Below, in pieces: positions 33,173-42,276 of a stretch of 64,000 bases of DNA. The position numbers and the translations under genes were made by a program. Origin of the DNA: Aquabacter sp. L1I39 (GTDB taxonomy: Bacteria; Pseudomonadota; Alphaproteobacteria; Rhizobiales; Xanthobacteraceae); the NCBI RefSeq assembly GCF_017742835.1, contig NZ_CP072392.1:3222387-3286386 (forward strand), read 5' to 3'. The notes beneath the pieces are model-generated. The model searched no databases and was not told where the DNA came from. It saw only the letters and a list, made by a program, of their open reading frames with translations. Position 1 is the stretch's first letter, and every line of letters begins with the position of its first letter.

Positions 33173-34486
33173 ATGAGCGACAGCCTGTCTCCCGCCGCCC
33201 CCCAATCGGTCAGCGATCGCACGCGCCTTGCCATCGAGGACGTTTTGGCTGGCCGTCGCCGTGGACCGCTCTCGGCCCTGCTGTTCGTCGGCCCGGCGGT
33301 GATCGCCTCCATCGCCTATATGGATCCCGGCAACTTCGCCACCAACATCCAGGCGGGCGCCGGCTATGGCTACACGCTGCTGTGGGTGGTGGTGATGGCC
33401 AATCTGGTGGCCATGCTGTTCCAATCGCTTTCCGCCAAGCTGGGCATCGTCACCGGGCGCAACCTGGCGGAGCTGTGCCGCACGTCTTTCTCAAAGCCGA
33501 TCGTCATCGCCATGTGGGCGGTCAGCGAGGTGGCGGCCATGGCGACCGACCTTGCCGAATTTCTCGGCGGCGCGGTCGGCCTGTCGCTCCTGTTCGGATT
33601 GCCGCTCCTGGTGGGCATGGGCATCACGGCTGTCGTCACCTACGGTATCCTCCTGATCGAGGGGCGCGGATTCCGGCCCTTGGAGCTGGTCATTGGAGGG
33701 CTCGTGGCGCTGATCGGCCTGTGCTACCTGGTGGAGATCCTGATCGCGCCGGTAGACTGGGGTCAGGTTGCACTGGGCGCCGTGACGCCGCAGATCCCCG
33801 ACGCTGCCGCCCTCACTATCGCCGTGGGCATCATCGGCGCCACGGTCATGCCCCATGCGCTTTTCCTGCATTCGGGCCTGACCCAAAGCCGCTCACGGCC
33901 GCGCGACATCGGCCAGAAGCGCCTTTTGGTGCGCTTCTCCAATCGCGAGGTGGTGGTGGCGCTCTCGGTGGCGGGCCTCGTCAACATGGCCATGGTCATC
34001 ATGGCCGCCAGCGCCTTCCATCTCGGCCATAGCGATGTGGCCGAGATCGAGACCGCCTATCACACCCTAACGCCCTTGCTGGGGGCTGCCTCCGCCGGGG
34101 TGTTCCTGGTCTCGCTGATCGCCTCGGGCATCTCCAGCTCCGTGGTGGGCACCATGGCCGGGCAGATGATCATGCAGGGCTTCATCGGCATCCGCATTCC
34201 CCTGCTGGTGCGCCGTCTTGTGACCATGGTGCCCGCCTTCGTGGTGGTGGCCATGGGTGTGAATGCGACCCACGCGCTGGTGCTGAGCCAGGTGGTGCTC
34301 TCCATCGCCTTGCCGGTGCCCATGATCGCCCTGGTGCTCTTCACCGCCCGGCGAGACCTCATGGGCGAGTTCGCCAATTCCCGCCTCGTCAACGTGCTGG
34401 CCATTGGTGGCAGCATCGTCGTGCTGAGCCTGAACGGCGTTTTGCTGGCCCAGGCCTTCGGCGTGCCGATCCCGGGGCTTGGCTGA
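33173..34486 (+). CDS. mntH: Nramp-family manganese/divalent metal transporter MntH
   Basis: A proton-coupled Mn(II) importer of 437 residues and about 11 helices. The two conserved metal-site motifs are present: DPGNFATN in helix 1 and MPHALFLHSGL in helix 6 (the second usually reads MPHNLYLHS). Start ATG 33173 (MSDSLSP) is taken; TTG at 33143 lies within the operator and is unlikely. No strong Shine-Dalgarno is visible, so a short leader is possible. Divergent mntR and the shared palindrome point to repression when manganese is plentiful. Confidence 0.94.
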   Translation: MSDSLSPAAPQSVSDRTRLAIEDVLAGRRRGPLSALLFVGPAVIASIAYMDPGNFATNIQAGAGYGYTLLWVVVMANLVAMLFQSLSAKLGIVTGRNLAELCRTSFSKPIVIAMWAVSEVAAMATDLAEFLGGAVGLSLLFGLPLLVGMGITAVVTYGILLIEGRGFRPLELVIGGLVALIGLCYLVEILIAPVDWGQVALGAVTPQIPDAAALTIAVGIIGATVMPHALFLHSGLTQSRSRPRDIGQKRLLVRFSNREVVVALSVAGLVNMAMVIMAASAFHLGHSDVAEIETAYHTLTPLLGAASAGVFLVSLIASGISSSVVGTMAGQMIMQGFIGIRIPLLVRRLVTMVPAFVVVAMGVNATHALVLSQVVLSIALPVPMIALVLFTARRDLMGEFANSRLVNVLAIGGSIVVLSLNGVLLAQAFGVPIPGLG

Positions 34487-34518
34487 AAAAAAAAGGCCGG
34501 TGCACGAAGGCACCGGCC
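34485..34518 (-). terminator. Rho-independent terminator of the rhamnonate operon, overlapping the mntH stop
   Basis: Perfect 9-bp arms GGCCGGTGC and GCACCGGCC (34495-34503, 34510-34518) are followed on the minus strand by nine T residues that reach into the mntH stop codon. It serves the minus-strand rhamnonate genes; on the plus strand the A-run precedes the stem. Confidence 0.85.
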
Positions 34519-34571
34519 AGCGGGAGGAAAGGGATGAGGCGAGGGCGCGCGGCGTCCTCTCCTCGAAACGT

Positions 34572-35759
34572 TCAGTTGGACGGATAGGGCCGGTGAAGCT
34601 GCACCTCGGGATTGAGGGAGACACCGAAGCCCGGCTTGTCCAGCGCGGACGCCTTCAGGCGGCCGTTCACCGGCACCGGCTCGTCCAGAAGCAGCGGGTG
34701 GAAGGCGGGGCGCACCTCGTCCGCATTGGGCGCGCTCATGATGATTTCCGTGAACGGGCTGTTATGGCGCGTGATCACGAAATGGTAGCTGTAGGGGCCC
34801 GAGCCGTGGGGCACCATGAGCTTGCCATGGGCGTCCGCGAGCGCCGAGATCTTGATCAGCTCGGTGATGCCACCGCACCAATTCACGTCGGGTTGGATGA
34901 TGTCGCAGCAATTCATCTCCAGCAGCATGCGGAAGCCCCAGCGGGTGGCCTCGTGCTCGCCGGTGGTCACCAGCATGCCGGTGGGTGCCTGGCGCTTGAG
35001 TTCGGCATAGCCCCAATAATCGTCGGGGGAGAGGCACTCCTCGATCCACTTGAGGCCGAATTCCTGCGCCTTGTGGGCAAGGCGGATCGAATAGTTGAGG
35101 TCGAGCGCCATCCAGCAATCATACATCAGCCAGAAGTCGTCGCCGACCTTGCTGCGCATGTCCGCAAGCAGCTCGATATTCTTCTTCAGGCCCTCGTCGC
35201 CCTCGGCGGGGCCGTGGAGCAAGGGCAGCTTGCCGCCGATGAAGCCCATCTGCTTCGCGAGGTCCGGCCGGGCGCCGGTGGCATAGAAGGACAGTTCGTC
35301 CCGCACCGGGCCGCCGAGCAAGGCATGAACCGGCTCGCCGCGGATCTTGCCGAGCAAGTCCCACAGGGCGATGTCGACGCCGGAAATGGTGTTCACCACC
35401 ACGCCCTTGCGGCCATAGAACTGGGTGCCGAAATACATCTGGTCCCAGATCTTCTCGATCTCGGTCACCTGCCGGCCGATCAGGAAGCGGGAGAGGTGCT
35501 TCTCCACGATGAAGGCGCCGATCTCGCCCGCTGTGGTGACGCCGACGCCCACTGTGCCGTCGGAGGCCTCCACCTCGACCACCAGCGTGCCGAGCACATT
35601 GATGCCGAAGGAGCGGCGGCTCTGCCGGTATTCCTCATAGCGCGCCATGGGGGTGGCGATATGATCGTCGATCCAGTGATAACCCTGGGTGTCGTGATAA
35701 TCGGCGCCGCCGCCGCGCACGGTGAACGCGCGGACCGCCTTGATGGTCGGCATGGCCAT
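34572..35759 (-). CDS. rhmD: L-rhamnonate dehydratase
   Basis: An enolase-superfamily enzyme of 395 residues that converts L-rhamnonate to 2-keto-3-deoxy-L-rhamnonate. It matches E. coli RhmD closely from memory: [11 protein letters not shown] near residue 30, [16 protein letters not shown] near 50, [22 protein letters not shown] near 155, metal ligands in [16 protein letters not shown] and [12 protein letters not shown], and the catalytic His in [11 protein letters not shown]. It is the last gene of the operon MFS-neighbouring SDR-FAH set, and is followed by a strong terminator. Fuconate dehydratase is the nearest alternative but fits less well. Confidence 0.92.
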   Translation of the reverse strand: MAMPTIKAVRAFTVRGGGADYHDTQGYHWIDDHIATPMARYEEYRQSRRSFGINVLGTLVVEVEASDGTVGVGVTTAGEIGAFIVEKHLSRFLIGRQVTEIEKIWDQMYFGTQFYGRKGVVVNTISGVDIALWDLLGKIRGEPVHALLGGPVRDELSFYATGARPDLAKQMGFIGGKLPLLHGPAEGDEGLKKNIELLADMRSKVGDDFWLMYDCWMALDLNYSIRLAHKAQEFGLKWIEECLSPDDYWGYAELKRQAPTGMLVTTGEHEATRWGFRMLLEMNCCDIIQPDVNWCGGITELIKISALADAHGKLMVPHGSGPYSYHFVITRHNSPFTEIIMSAPNADEVRPAFHPLLLDEPVPVNGRLKASALDKPGFGVSLNPEVQLHRPYPSN

Positions 35760-35824
35760 GGTCTTGTCTCCTTATCGCCCCGCGCGCGGCGCGGGGCGTT
35801 TGGGTTTCCAAAAGCGGGCAGGGT

Positions 35825-37147
35825 TCAGGCGCGCTTGGCCTTGGACGAAACGGGCATGGTCGTGGCCCGGCCGATGGCCAGGATGAGGACCGCACCCAGA
35901 AGTGTGGTGCCGGCCAGCAAATAGAGGCCGGCGGCCTGCGAGGCGAAGGCGGCCTCCGCCCAGGTCTTCACATTGGGCGCCACGAAGCCGCCCAACGCGC
36001 CCAGCGAATTGATGAGGGCGATGCCGCCCGCCGCAGCCACGCCGCCGAGATAATCGGTGGGGAAGGTCCAGAAGATGGGCTGCACGGCGATGAAGCCTGC
36101 CGCCGCAAAGCACAGGGCGATCAGCGCCAAAGCCGGCGACGTGGTGGCCACCGAGGCGGCGATGCCGAGGCCGGACACGGCGAGGATGGTGGCGGCATAG
36201 CCCCGCCGGTTGCCCGAGGCATCCGACATGCGCGGCAGCACATAGGCGGCAACGAGTGCACACACCCACGGAATGGCCGAGACGAAGCCCACCTGCAGGC
36301 CCACCTTCGTGCCGAGCAGGTTCGCCACCTGCGTCGGCAGGTAGAAGACGACGCCATACACGCTCATCTGGATAAGGAAATAGATGAGCGCGAAATGCAG
36401 CACCTTCATGTTGCGCATGGCCGCCAGCAGATGGGCGGGCCCATGGGCGGTCTTGTGGCTCTCCTCGGCGGCGATGGCGCGTCCGAGCTCATCCTTCTGC
36501 GCCTGCGTGAGCCACTTGGCGTCGGCCGGCTTGTTGTCCAAGTAGAAATAGGCCCACACGCCGACGACCACCGCCAACAGGCCCTCCACCATGAACATCC
36601 ACTGCCAGCCATGCAGGCCGCCGAGGCCGTGCCACTCCAGCAGCAGGCCAGAGAGCGGCGAGCCGAAGATGAAGGCGAGCGGGGCGCCGAAATAGAACAG
36701 GCCCATGGCCCGGCCGCGCGCGAAGGAGGGGAACCAATAGGTCAGATAGAGGATCACGCCCGGGAAGAAGCCGGCCTCCGCGGCGCCGAGCAGAACGCGC
36801 AGCGTATAGAAGGTGGTTTCATTGTGTGCGAACATCATGGCGGCGGAGATCAGGCCCCAGGTGACCATGATACGCGCCATCCAGATCTTGGCGCCCACGC
36901 GATGCATGATGATGTTCGAGGGCACCTCGAACAGGGCATAGCTCAGGAAGAAGATGGAGGCGCCGAGCGCGAAGGCGGCGTCGGAGATGCCGGTATCCGC
37001 CTGGAATGCCTTCTTGGCGAAGCCCACATTGGCCCGGTCCAGGAAGGCGAGCACATACATGAGCAACAGGAACGGCAGCAGCCGCTTGGTGACCTTGGAA
37101 ATCGTCGCCTGAAGCGACGGGGACGGGGCAGGCATCAGCCTCTCCAT
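35825..37147 (-). CDS. MFS transporter, anion:cation symporter (ACS) family, probable L-rhamnonate importer
   Basis: A 12-helix major facilitator of 440 residues in the phthalate/glucarate/rhamnonate (ACS) group: FLDRANVGFAKK in helix 1, LFEVPSNIIMHRVGAKIWMARIMVTWGLISAAM in helices 2-4, GAAEAGFFPGVILYLTYWFP in helix 4-5. E. coli RhmT, the rhamnonate carrier, belongs to this group. Gene order between the dehydratase and the downstream catabolic enzymes supports that substrate. ATG 37147 is used; ATG 37135 with closer GGAGAGG is possible. Confidence 0.88.
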   Translation of the reverse strand: MERLMPAPSPSLQATISKVTKRLLPFLLLMYVLAFLDRANVGFAKKAFQADTGISDAAFALGASIFFLSYALFEVPSNIIMHRVGAKIWMARIMVTWGLISAAMMFAHNETTFYTLRVLLGAAEAGFFPGVILYLTYWFPSFARGRAMGLFYFGAPLAFIFGSPLSGLLLEWHGLGGLHGWQWMFMVEGLLAVVVGVWAYFYLDNKPADAKWLTQAQKDELGRAIAAEESHKTAHGPAHLLAAMRNMKVLHFALIYFLIQMSVYGVVFYLPTQVANLLGTKVGLQVGFVSAIPWVCALVAAYVLPRMSDASGNRRGYAATILAVSGLGIAASVATTSPALALIALCFAAAGFIAVQPIFWTFPTDYLGGVAAAGGIALINSLGALGGFVAPNVKTWAEAAFASQAAGLYLLAGTTLLGAVLILAIGRATTMPVSSKAKRA

Positions 37148-37271
37148 ATGGAACGTTGCCTCCGACCGTCTCGGGGTCATTCCCGGACGATTCTGTTCTT
37201 GGCGCGCCCGGTCCTGCCGGGCGCGCGGGAGACGGCGGCCTCATGCCGCCAGGATCTGTCAGGAATGGGGG

Positions 37272-38024
37272 TCAGTAGACGGCGCGGCCGCCGGAAATGT
37301 CGAACACCGCGCCGGTGGAGAAGGCGCATTCGGCAGAGGACAGCCAGGCAATGAGGGCTGCGGCCTCGTCCACCTCCAGGAAGCGGCCCATGGGGATCTT
37401 CGACAGCATGAAGTCGATATGCTCCTGCTTCATCTGGTTGAAGATCTCGGTGCGGGCGGCGGCAGGCGTGATGCAGTTCACCAGGATGTTCGACTGCGCC
37501 AGTTCCTTGCCCAGCGACTTGGTGAGGCCGATGAGGCCTGCCTTGGAGGCCGAATAATGGGAGGCGTTGGGATTGCCTTCCTTGCCGGCGATGGAGGCGA
37601 CATTCACGATGCGCCCCCAGCCATTGGCGATGAGGTGCGGCACCACCACCTTGCAGGTGATGAAGGGCCCGACGAGATTGACGTCGATCACCCGCCGCCA
37701 CACCTCGGTCTCCAGCTCCCAGAGCTTGGCATTGCCGCCGGTGATGCCGGCATTGTTGACGAGGATGTCAATCTTGCCATGGCTGGCGAGGACGCCCTGC
37801 GTGGCTGCGACCACGGAGGCTTCGTCGGTCAATTCCACGGTCTGGGTGCTCACCGTGCCAAGCTTGGAGAGCTCGGCGGCCGCCTCCGCGAGGCGGGTGG
37901 CGTCGATATCCCACAGGCTCACCTGCGCGCCGGAGGCGAGCATGCGCTGGGCGGTGGCATAACCGATGCCGCGGGCGCCGCCGGTGATGATGGCGACGCG
38001 GTCCTGAAGGTCGATCTTGGTCAT
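37272..38024 (-). CDS. SDR, probable 2-keto-3-deoxy-L-rhamnonate 4-dehydrogenase (LRA5-like)
   Basis: A classical SDR of 250 residues: TGGARGIG at residues 14-21, NNAG near 90, catalytic SIAGKEGNPNASHYSASKAG (Tyr and Lys of YSASK). In the non-phosphorylative rhamnose pathway type II, an SDR oxidises 2-keto-3-deoxy-L-rhamnonate to the 2,4-diketo acid, which an FAH-family hydrolase then splits. An FAH gene lies 14 bases upstream and rhamnonate dehydratase in the same operon, which is why I prefer this role. General SDR assignment is firm; substrate is inferred. Confidence 0.87.
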   Translation of the reverse strand: MTKIDLQDRVAIITGGARGIGYATAQRMLASGAQVSLWDIDATRLAEAAAELSKLGTVSTQTVELTDEASVVAATQGVLASHGKIDILVNNAGITGGNAKLWELETEVWRRVIDVNLVGPFITCKVVVPHLIANGWGRIVNVASIAGKEGNPNASHYSASKAGLIGLTKSLGKELAQSNILVNCITPAAARTEIFNQMKQEHIDFMLSKIPMGRFLEVDEAAALIAWLSSAECAFSTGAVFDISGGRAVY

Positions 38025-38038
38025 GATTTCCTGCTCCC

Positions 38039-38881
38039 TCAGGCCTGGACGGTGGTCTGGCGCTGTTCGCCGAGGCCGGCAATGCCGAGCCGCATGACCT
38101 GCCCCGCCTTCAGATAGACGGGGGGCTTCTGTCCAAGGCCGACGCCGGGCGGCGTGCCGGTGGAGATGATGTCGCCCGGCTGGAGGCTCATGAATTGGCT
38201 GATATAGCTCACCACATGGGCGACGCCGAAGATCATGGTGCGGGTGGAGCCGTCCTGGTAGCGATGGCCATCCACTTCCAGCCACATGTGCAAGTCCTGC
38301 GGGTCCTTCACCTCGTCGGCGGTGACCAGCCAGGGGCCGATGGGGCCGAACGTGTCACAGCCTTTGCCCTTGTCCCATTGGCCGCCGCGCTCGATCTGAA
38401 AGGCGCGCTCGGAGACATCGTTGACGATGCAATAGCCGGCCACATGGGCGAGAGCGTCGGCTTCGCTCACATATTTGGCGGTCTTGCCGATGACGATGCC
38501 CAGTTCCACTTCCCAGTCGGTCTTCTGCGAGCCGCGGGGAATCTCCACATCGTCATTGGGGCCGACGATGGAGCTGGTGGCCTTCATGAACAGCACCGGC
38601 TCTTCGGGCACCGGCAGGCCGCTCTCGGCCGCGTGGTCGGAATAGTTGAGGCCCACGCACACGAACTTGCCCACATTGCCCACGCAGGCCCCGAGGCGGG
38701 GATTGCCGTCCACCAGCGGCAGGCTTGCGGTGTCCACAGCCTTCAGGCGCTCCAGGCTGTCGGGGAGCAGCGCGGCGCCGGCAATGTCGGGCACGAGGGC
38801 GGAGAGGTCGCGCAGGCGGCCCTCGGCGTCGATGAGGCCAGGGCGTTCCTGCCCCGCCGCGCCATAGCGAACGAGCTTCAT
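38039..38881 (-). CDS. FAH-family hydrolase, probable 2,4-diketo-3-deoxy-L-rhamnonate hydrolase (LRA6-like)
   Basis: 280 residues with a short N-terminal domain and the fumarylacetoacetase-type catalytic domain: CVGLNYSDHAAESG near 73-86, the metal ligands in DWEVELGIVIGK (the E..E pattern) and a downstream Asp in the YCIVNDVSERA loop, and TGTPPGVG near the end. In the LRA pathway the enzyme hydrolyses the diketo acid to pyruvate and L-lactate. First gene of the rhamnonate operon, divergent from a LysR gene. Confidence 0.88.
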   Translation of the reverse strand: MKLVRYGAAGQERPGLIDAEGRLRDLSALVPDIAGAALLPDSLERLKAVDTASLPLVDGNPRLGACVGNVGKFVCVGLNYSDHAAESGLPVPEEPVLFMKATSSIVGPNDDVEIPRGSQKTDWEVELGIVIGKTAKYVSEADALAHVAGYCIVNDVSERAFQIERGGQWDKGKGCDTFGPIGPWLVTADEVKDPQDLHMWLEVDGHRYQDGSTRTMIFGVAHVVSYISQFMSLQPGDIISTGTPPGVGLGQKPPVYLKAGQVMRLGIAGLGEQRQTTVQA

Positions 38882-39018
38882 TCTAGTCCTCCCATGCGGT
38901 TGGCCGTTGCTTCGGTCACGGCCGGACCGTTTGAGCCATTTCGCGCGGGACGCTAGCCGACTGATCGATAACGCGATAATGAGAAGTTCTGTTCAGTCCA
39001 TTCCATTTGGTTATCGCC

Positions 39019-40029
39019 ATGCGCGACCTCGGCCCGCCCACCCTTCTCTCGCGCCTGCGCTTCAAGCAGCTTCGTCTCGTGGATGTGCTGGGGCGGACCG
39101 GCAACCTGCGCCGCACGGCTGTTGAGCTGAACATGACCCAGCCCGCCGCCACCAAGATCTTGCAGGACCTGGAGGAGATGCTGGGCGTGCGGCTGTTCGA
39201 GCGCACCCCGCGCGCCATGGTGGCCACCGAGATCGGCGCCCATGTGGTGGACTATGCCCGTCGCGCGCTCACCGATGGCGAGCGTTTCGTCAGCGGCCTC
39301 GCCAATCTGAAGCGTGGCGGTTATGGCGCGCTGGCACTGGGGGCTATCATGGCCACTGCCTCGGACCTCTTGCCGCGCGCCATCGCGGAGTTGAAACGCC
39401 AGCGCCCGCTGATGACCATCCAGGTGCTGGCCACCACGTCGGACCAATTGATCGCCGCCCTTGATCGCGGCGAACTGGACCTCGTCATCGGCCGCATTCC
39501 CTCGGTGCGGGACCGGGCGAAGTTCGACTTCGAGCCGCTGTCGAAGGAGGAATTGTGGGCGTTCGCGGCCACCTCGCACCCGCTGGCCGGGCGCACGCAT
39601 CTGGACCTCGCCGACATGGGCGACATGCCCTGGGTGCTGCAGCCGGCGCCGAGCCCCATGCGTCTCCTCATCGACACCGCCTTCGCGGCGGCCGGCCTGC
39701 GGACGCTGGACAATCTGGTGGAGACCTCCTCCATCTTCGCCACCCTCAATCTGGTGCGGCACGCGGGCATGATTTCCATGCTGCCGAAGACCATCGTGGC
39801 GCAGGAGGTGGCGAGCGGCGGCTTCGTGCGGTTGCCGCTGGAGGTGGAGGGGCGCCTGGACCCCTATGGCATCGTCACGCCGAAGGGTGTGGCTATGACG
39901 CCGAACGCCAGCGACTTCCTGACCATTCTCAAGGCGCTGGTGGCGCAGGATGCGGCCGAGGCGGCGGCGCGTCCGCGCCCCACCCGAAAGGTACGCGCAG
40001 GCCGGCGGCCAAGGGACACGCCGGCCTGA
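39019..40029 (+). CDS. LysR-family regulator (PcaQ/GbpR-like) of the rhamnonate operon
   Basis: A 336-residue regulator with a LysR helix-turn-helix (RLVDVLGRTGNLRRTAVELNMTQPAATKILQDLEEMLG) and an effector domain from residue 100. Features such as TQPAATKILQDLE and the MRDLGPP start resemble the GbpR/PcaQ subgroup that controls sugar-acid and aromatic-acid uptake. ATG 39019 is preferred over TTG 39007. Divergent from the FAH gene; a 7-bp pair CGATAAC (38966-38972) and GTTATCG (39010-39016) flanks the gap and could be part of the operator. Its C-terminal tail is basic. Confidence 0.9.
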   Translation: MRDLGPPTLLSRLRFKQLRLVDVLGRTGNLRRTAVELNMTQPAATKILQDLEEMLGVRLFERTPRAMVATEIGAHVVDYARRALTDGERFVSGLANLKRGGYGALALGAIMATASDLLPRAIAELKRQRPLMTIQVLATTSDQLIAALDRGELDLVIGRIPSVRDRAKFDFEPLSKEELWAFAATSHPLAGRTHLDLADMGDMPWVLQPAPSPMRLLIDTAFAAAGLRTLDNLVETSSIFATLNLVRHAGMISMLPKTIVAQEVASGGFVRLPLEVEGRLDPYGIVTPKGVAMTPNASDFLTILKALVAQDAAEAAARPRPTRKVRAGRRPRDTPA

Positions 40030-40037
40030 TTGGAAGC

Positions 40038-41210
40038 TCACGCCGCCGTGGCAATCCGGGCCAACGGCGTCTCCACGTCGCGCACCAGGCTCTCGCGAGA
40101 AATGCCGGCGAGCGTCTTGGCGCCGGTGAGCGTCATGGCCACCCGCATCTCCTTGGCGATGAGGTCGAGCACATTCTCCACGCCCTTGCCGCCGGCGGTG
40201 GCGAGCGCATAGACGAAGGCCCGGCCCAGCAGCACGCCATCCGCCCCCTGGGCCACCATGCGCACCACATCGAGGCCGTTGCGGATGCCGGAATCGGCCA
40301 TCAGCGTCAGCTGGCCCTTCACCTTGTCGGCGATGGCGGGCAGGGCTCGCGCCGAGGACAAAACGCCGTCGAGCTGCCGTCCGCCATGGTTCGACACCAC
40401 GATGCCGTCCGCGCCGAAGCGCACCGCATCCTCCGCATCCTCAGGGTCCAGAATACCCTTGATCACCATGGGTCCCTTCCAGAATTCGCGGATCCATTCC
40501 AGGTCGCGCCAGCCAATGGCGGGATCGAAATTCGCCCCGAGCCAGCCCACATAATCCTCAAGGGTCGTTTTGTGCCCGCGATAAGCCGAGACGTTTCCAA
40601 GATCGTGTGGCCGCCCCATCAGCCCCACATCGAACGCCCAGGCCGGATGCGTCATGGCCTGGATGATCCGGCGGATCGCCGCATTGGGGCCGGACATGCC
40701 GGAATGGGCGTCGCGATAGCGCGCGCCGGGCACCGGCATGTCCACGGTGAAGACCAGTGTGCGGATGCCGGCCGCCCAGGCCCGCTCCAGTGCATTCTTC
40801 ATGAAGCCCCGGTCTTTCAGCACATAGAGCTGGAACCACATGGGACGCGCCAGCTGGCTTTGCACCTCCTCAATGGGGCACACGGAGACCGTGGACAAGG
40901 TGAATTGCACGCCCCGGCTGAACGCCGCTTTCGCCGCCTGAACCTCCCCCCGGCGTGCAAACATGCCGGTCAGGCCCACGGGGGCTAGGGCGAGGGGCAT
41001 GGACAGGTGTTCGCCGAACAGGTTGGCGGAGAGGTCCACCTCGCCCACGCTTTTCAGGACACGCTGGCGCAGCGCCAGGAGCGACAGGTCGGAGACATTG
41101 CGCCCCAGCGTATACTCCGAATAGGCACCGCCATCGATGTAATGGAACAGGAAGGGTGGCAGGCGGCGGCGGGCGGCTTCGCGATAGTCCGCGGAGGAGG
41201 AGATGATCAC
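40038..41210 (-). CDS. lldD: FMN-dependent L-lactate dehydrogenase LldD
   Basis: The 390-residue protein is close to E. coli LldD along its whole length: [20 protein letters not shown] at the start, [31 protein letters not shown], the catalytic His/Arg segment [10 protein letters not shown] near residue 275, and [19 protein letters not shown]. It oxidises L-lactate to pyruvate at the inner membrane, feeding electrons to the quinone pool. It lies next to the rhamnonate operon whose predicted products are pyruvate and L-lactate. It is downstream of and overlaps lldR by 4 bases. Confidence 0.95.
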   Translation of the reverse strand: MIISSSADYREAARRRLPPFLFHYIDGGAYSEYTLGRNVSDLSLLALRQRVLKSVGEVDLSANLFGEHLSMPLALAPVGLTGMFARRGEVQAAKAAFSRGVQFTLSTVSVCPIEEVQSQLARPMWFQLYVLKDRGFMKNALERAWAAGIRTLVFTVDMPVPGARYRDAHSGMSGPNAAIRRIIQAMTHPAWAFDVGLMGRPHDLGNVSAYRGHKTTLEDYVGWLGANFDPAIGWRDLEWIREFWKGPMVIKGILDPEDAEDAVRFGADGIVVSNHGGRQLDGVLSSARALPAIADKVKGQLTLMADSGIRNGLDVVRMVAQGADGVLLGRAFVYALATAGGKGVENVLDLIAKEMRVAMTLTGAKTLAGISRESLVRDVETPLARIATAA

Positions 41211-41959
41211 GGCGTGGCGTCTTTCATTGGGCGGGTCTGAGACAAAGCGCGGGAGGAGCGGTGCCGCCTGTCCGCATCCTCCTCGATCTTGCGGAGCGTT
41301 TGCTCGACGAAGTCGAGATGCCGGCGCGCGGTCTCGCGCGCATCCTCGGCGCGCCCTTCGCGGATGGCCGCGACGATGGCGCGGTGCTGGTCATCCAGTT
41401 CGTGCGCTGTGCGGGGCAGAAGATAGAGCCGCTCAAGGCTTTGGGAGATGCTCTGGCGCAGGAGGTCGAACAGGCCGGACATCACCTGCCGCAGCACCGC
41501 ATTGTGCGAGGCCTCGGCAATGGCCATGTGGAACGCCGCGTCGGCCCGTGCCTGCGAAGCGGCGTCAACGTTCGCCGATCCGGTGACAGTGCGCAGTGCG
41601 GCGTCAAGGCGGGCCAAGTCTTCCGCGCCGGCACGCAAGGCGGCGTGATAGGCCATGTCGGCATCCAGCGATTTGCGGATTTCCATCACATCGCGCCAAT
41701 AGCCCGGCTCCGCCTCGGCCATGGACGCCAAGGGGGCGAAGGCCTGACCCAGTGGCTCAGTGGGCTCGGCCACGAAGCTGCCTCCGCCACGGCGGGTCAC
41801 CAGGCGGCCACGGCTCGCCAGGTGTCGGATGGCCTCCCGCAGCGTGGGACGGGACACGTTCAGCTCGGCGGCAAGGACGCGCTCGGCCGGCAGGCGCGCG
41901 CCGGGCTCCAGGCGCCGTTGGGCGATCAGCGTTTCGATTGCGTCCGCGAGGTTTGCCAA
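41207..41959 (-). CDS. lldR: GntR/FadR-type regulator of lactate utilisation (LldR-like)
   Basis: 250 residues: winged helix ([38 protein letters not shown]) and an FCD domain (residues 85-215). The start overlap with lldD (ATGA) and two palindromes upstream that match the PdhR/LldR operator style identify it as the probable regulator of this unit. Named by context; PdhR-type or other FadR-subfamily members are not excluded. Confidence 0.88.
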   Translation of the reverse strand: MANLADAIETLIAQRRLEPGARLPAERVLAAELNVSRPTLREAIRHLASRGRLVTRRGGGSFVAEPTEPLGQAFAPLASMAEAEPGYWRDVMEIRKSLDADMAYHAALRAGAEDLARLDAALRTVTGSANVDAASQARADAAFHMAIAEASHNAVLRQVMSGLFDLLRQSISQSLERLYLLPRTAHELDDQHRAIVAAIREGRAEDARETARRHLDFVEQTLRKIEEDADRRHRSSRALSQTRPMKDATP

Positions 41960-41984
41960 GGCCAGACCTTCCGGCGAAATTGAA

Positions 41985-42001
41985 AATTGGATAGGCCAAT
42001 T
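41985..42001. promoter_or_regulatory. Candidate LldR operator 1
   Basis: Inverted repeat AATTGG-ATAGG-CCAATT, 26 bases before the lldR start. The half site AATTGG fits the FadR/PdhR/LldR style, although its 5-base spacer is longer than the usual 3. Confidence 0.5.
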
Positions 42002-42060
42002 ACCCGAATGAGCGAGCTGAAAGGGTAATGCATCCGTGTTTTCAAGATTTCAAGGCAAAA

Positions 42061-42076
42061 AATTGGTCTGACCAAA
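42061..42076. promoter_or_regulatory. Candidate LldR operator 2 (ATTGGTnnnACCAA)
   Basis: AATTGGTCTGACCAAA fits the known PdhR/LldR consensus ATTGGTnnnACCAAT at all but one end position. It lies about 100 bases upstream of lldR. Confidence 0.65.
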
Positions 42077-42276
42077 CTGTGGTACGCGACCTCTCTTACA
42101 CGCAAATCCGCGCACCCCATCGCGACACCGGCGTCCAAGGCGCTTGAATTGACGCCGCCGCGGCGGCTATAGCTTGCCGCCACGGGTTGCCCGGACGCGG
42201 CACCCGCTTCACCTTCAATGTCAATCTGGCGTGGGAACCGCGTGCCGGTCTGCTGCCATGTAGGAGGCCGTGCGAC

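Larger units (their letters stand above)
41960..42276. other. 317-base divergent intergenic region between lldR and the TetR gene
   Basis: It is more AT-rich than its surroundings. It holds two palindromes near lldR (41985-42001 and 42061-42076), a purine-rich stretch before the TetR start and no evident gene. Confidence 0.6.
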
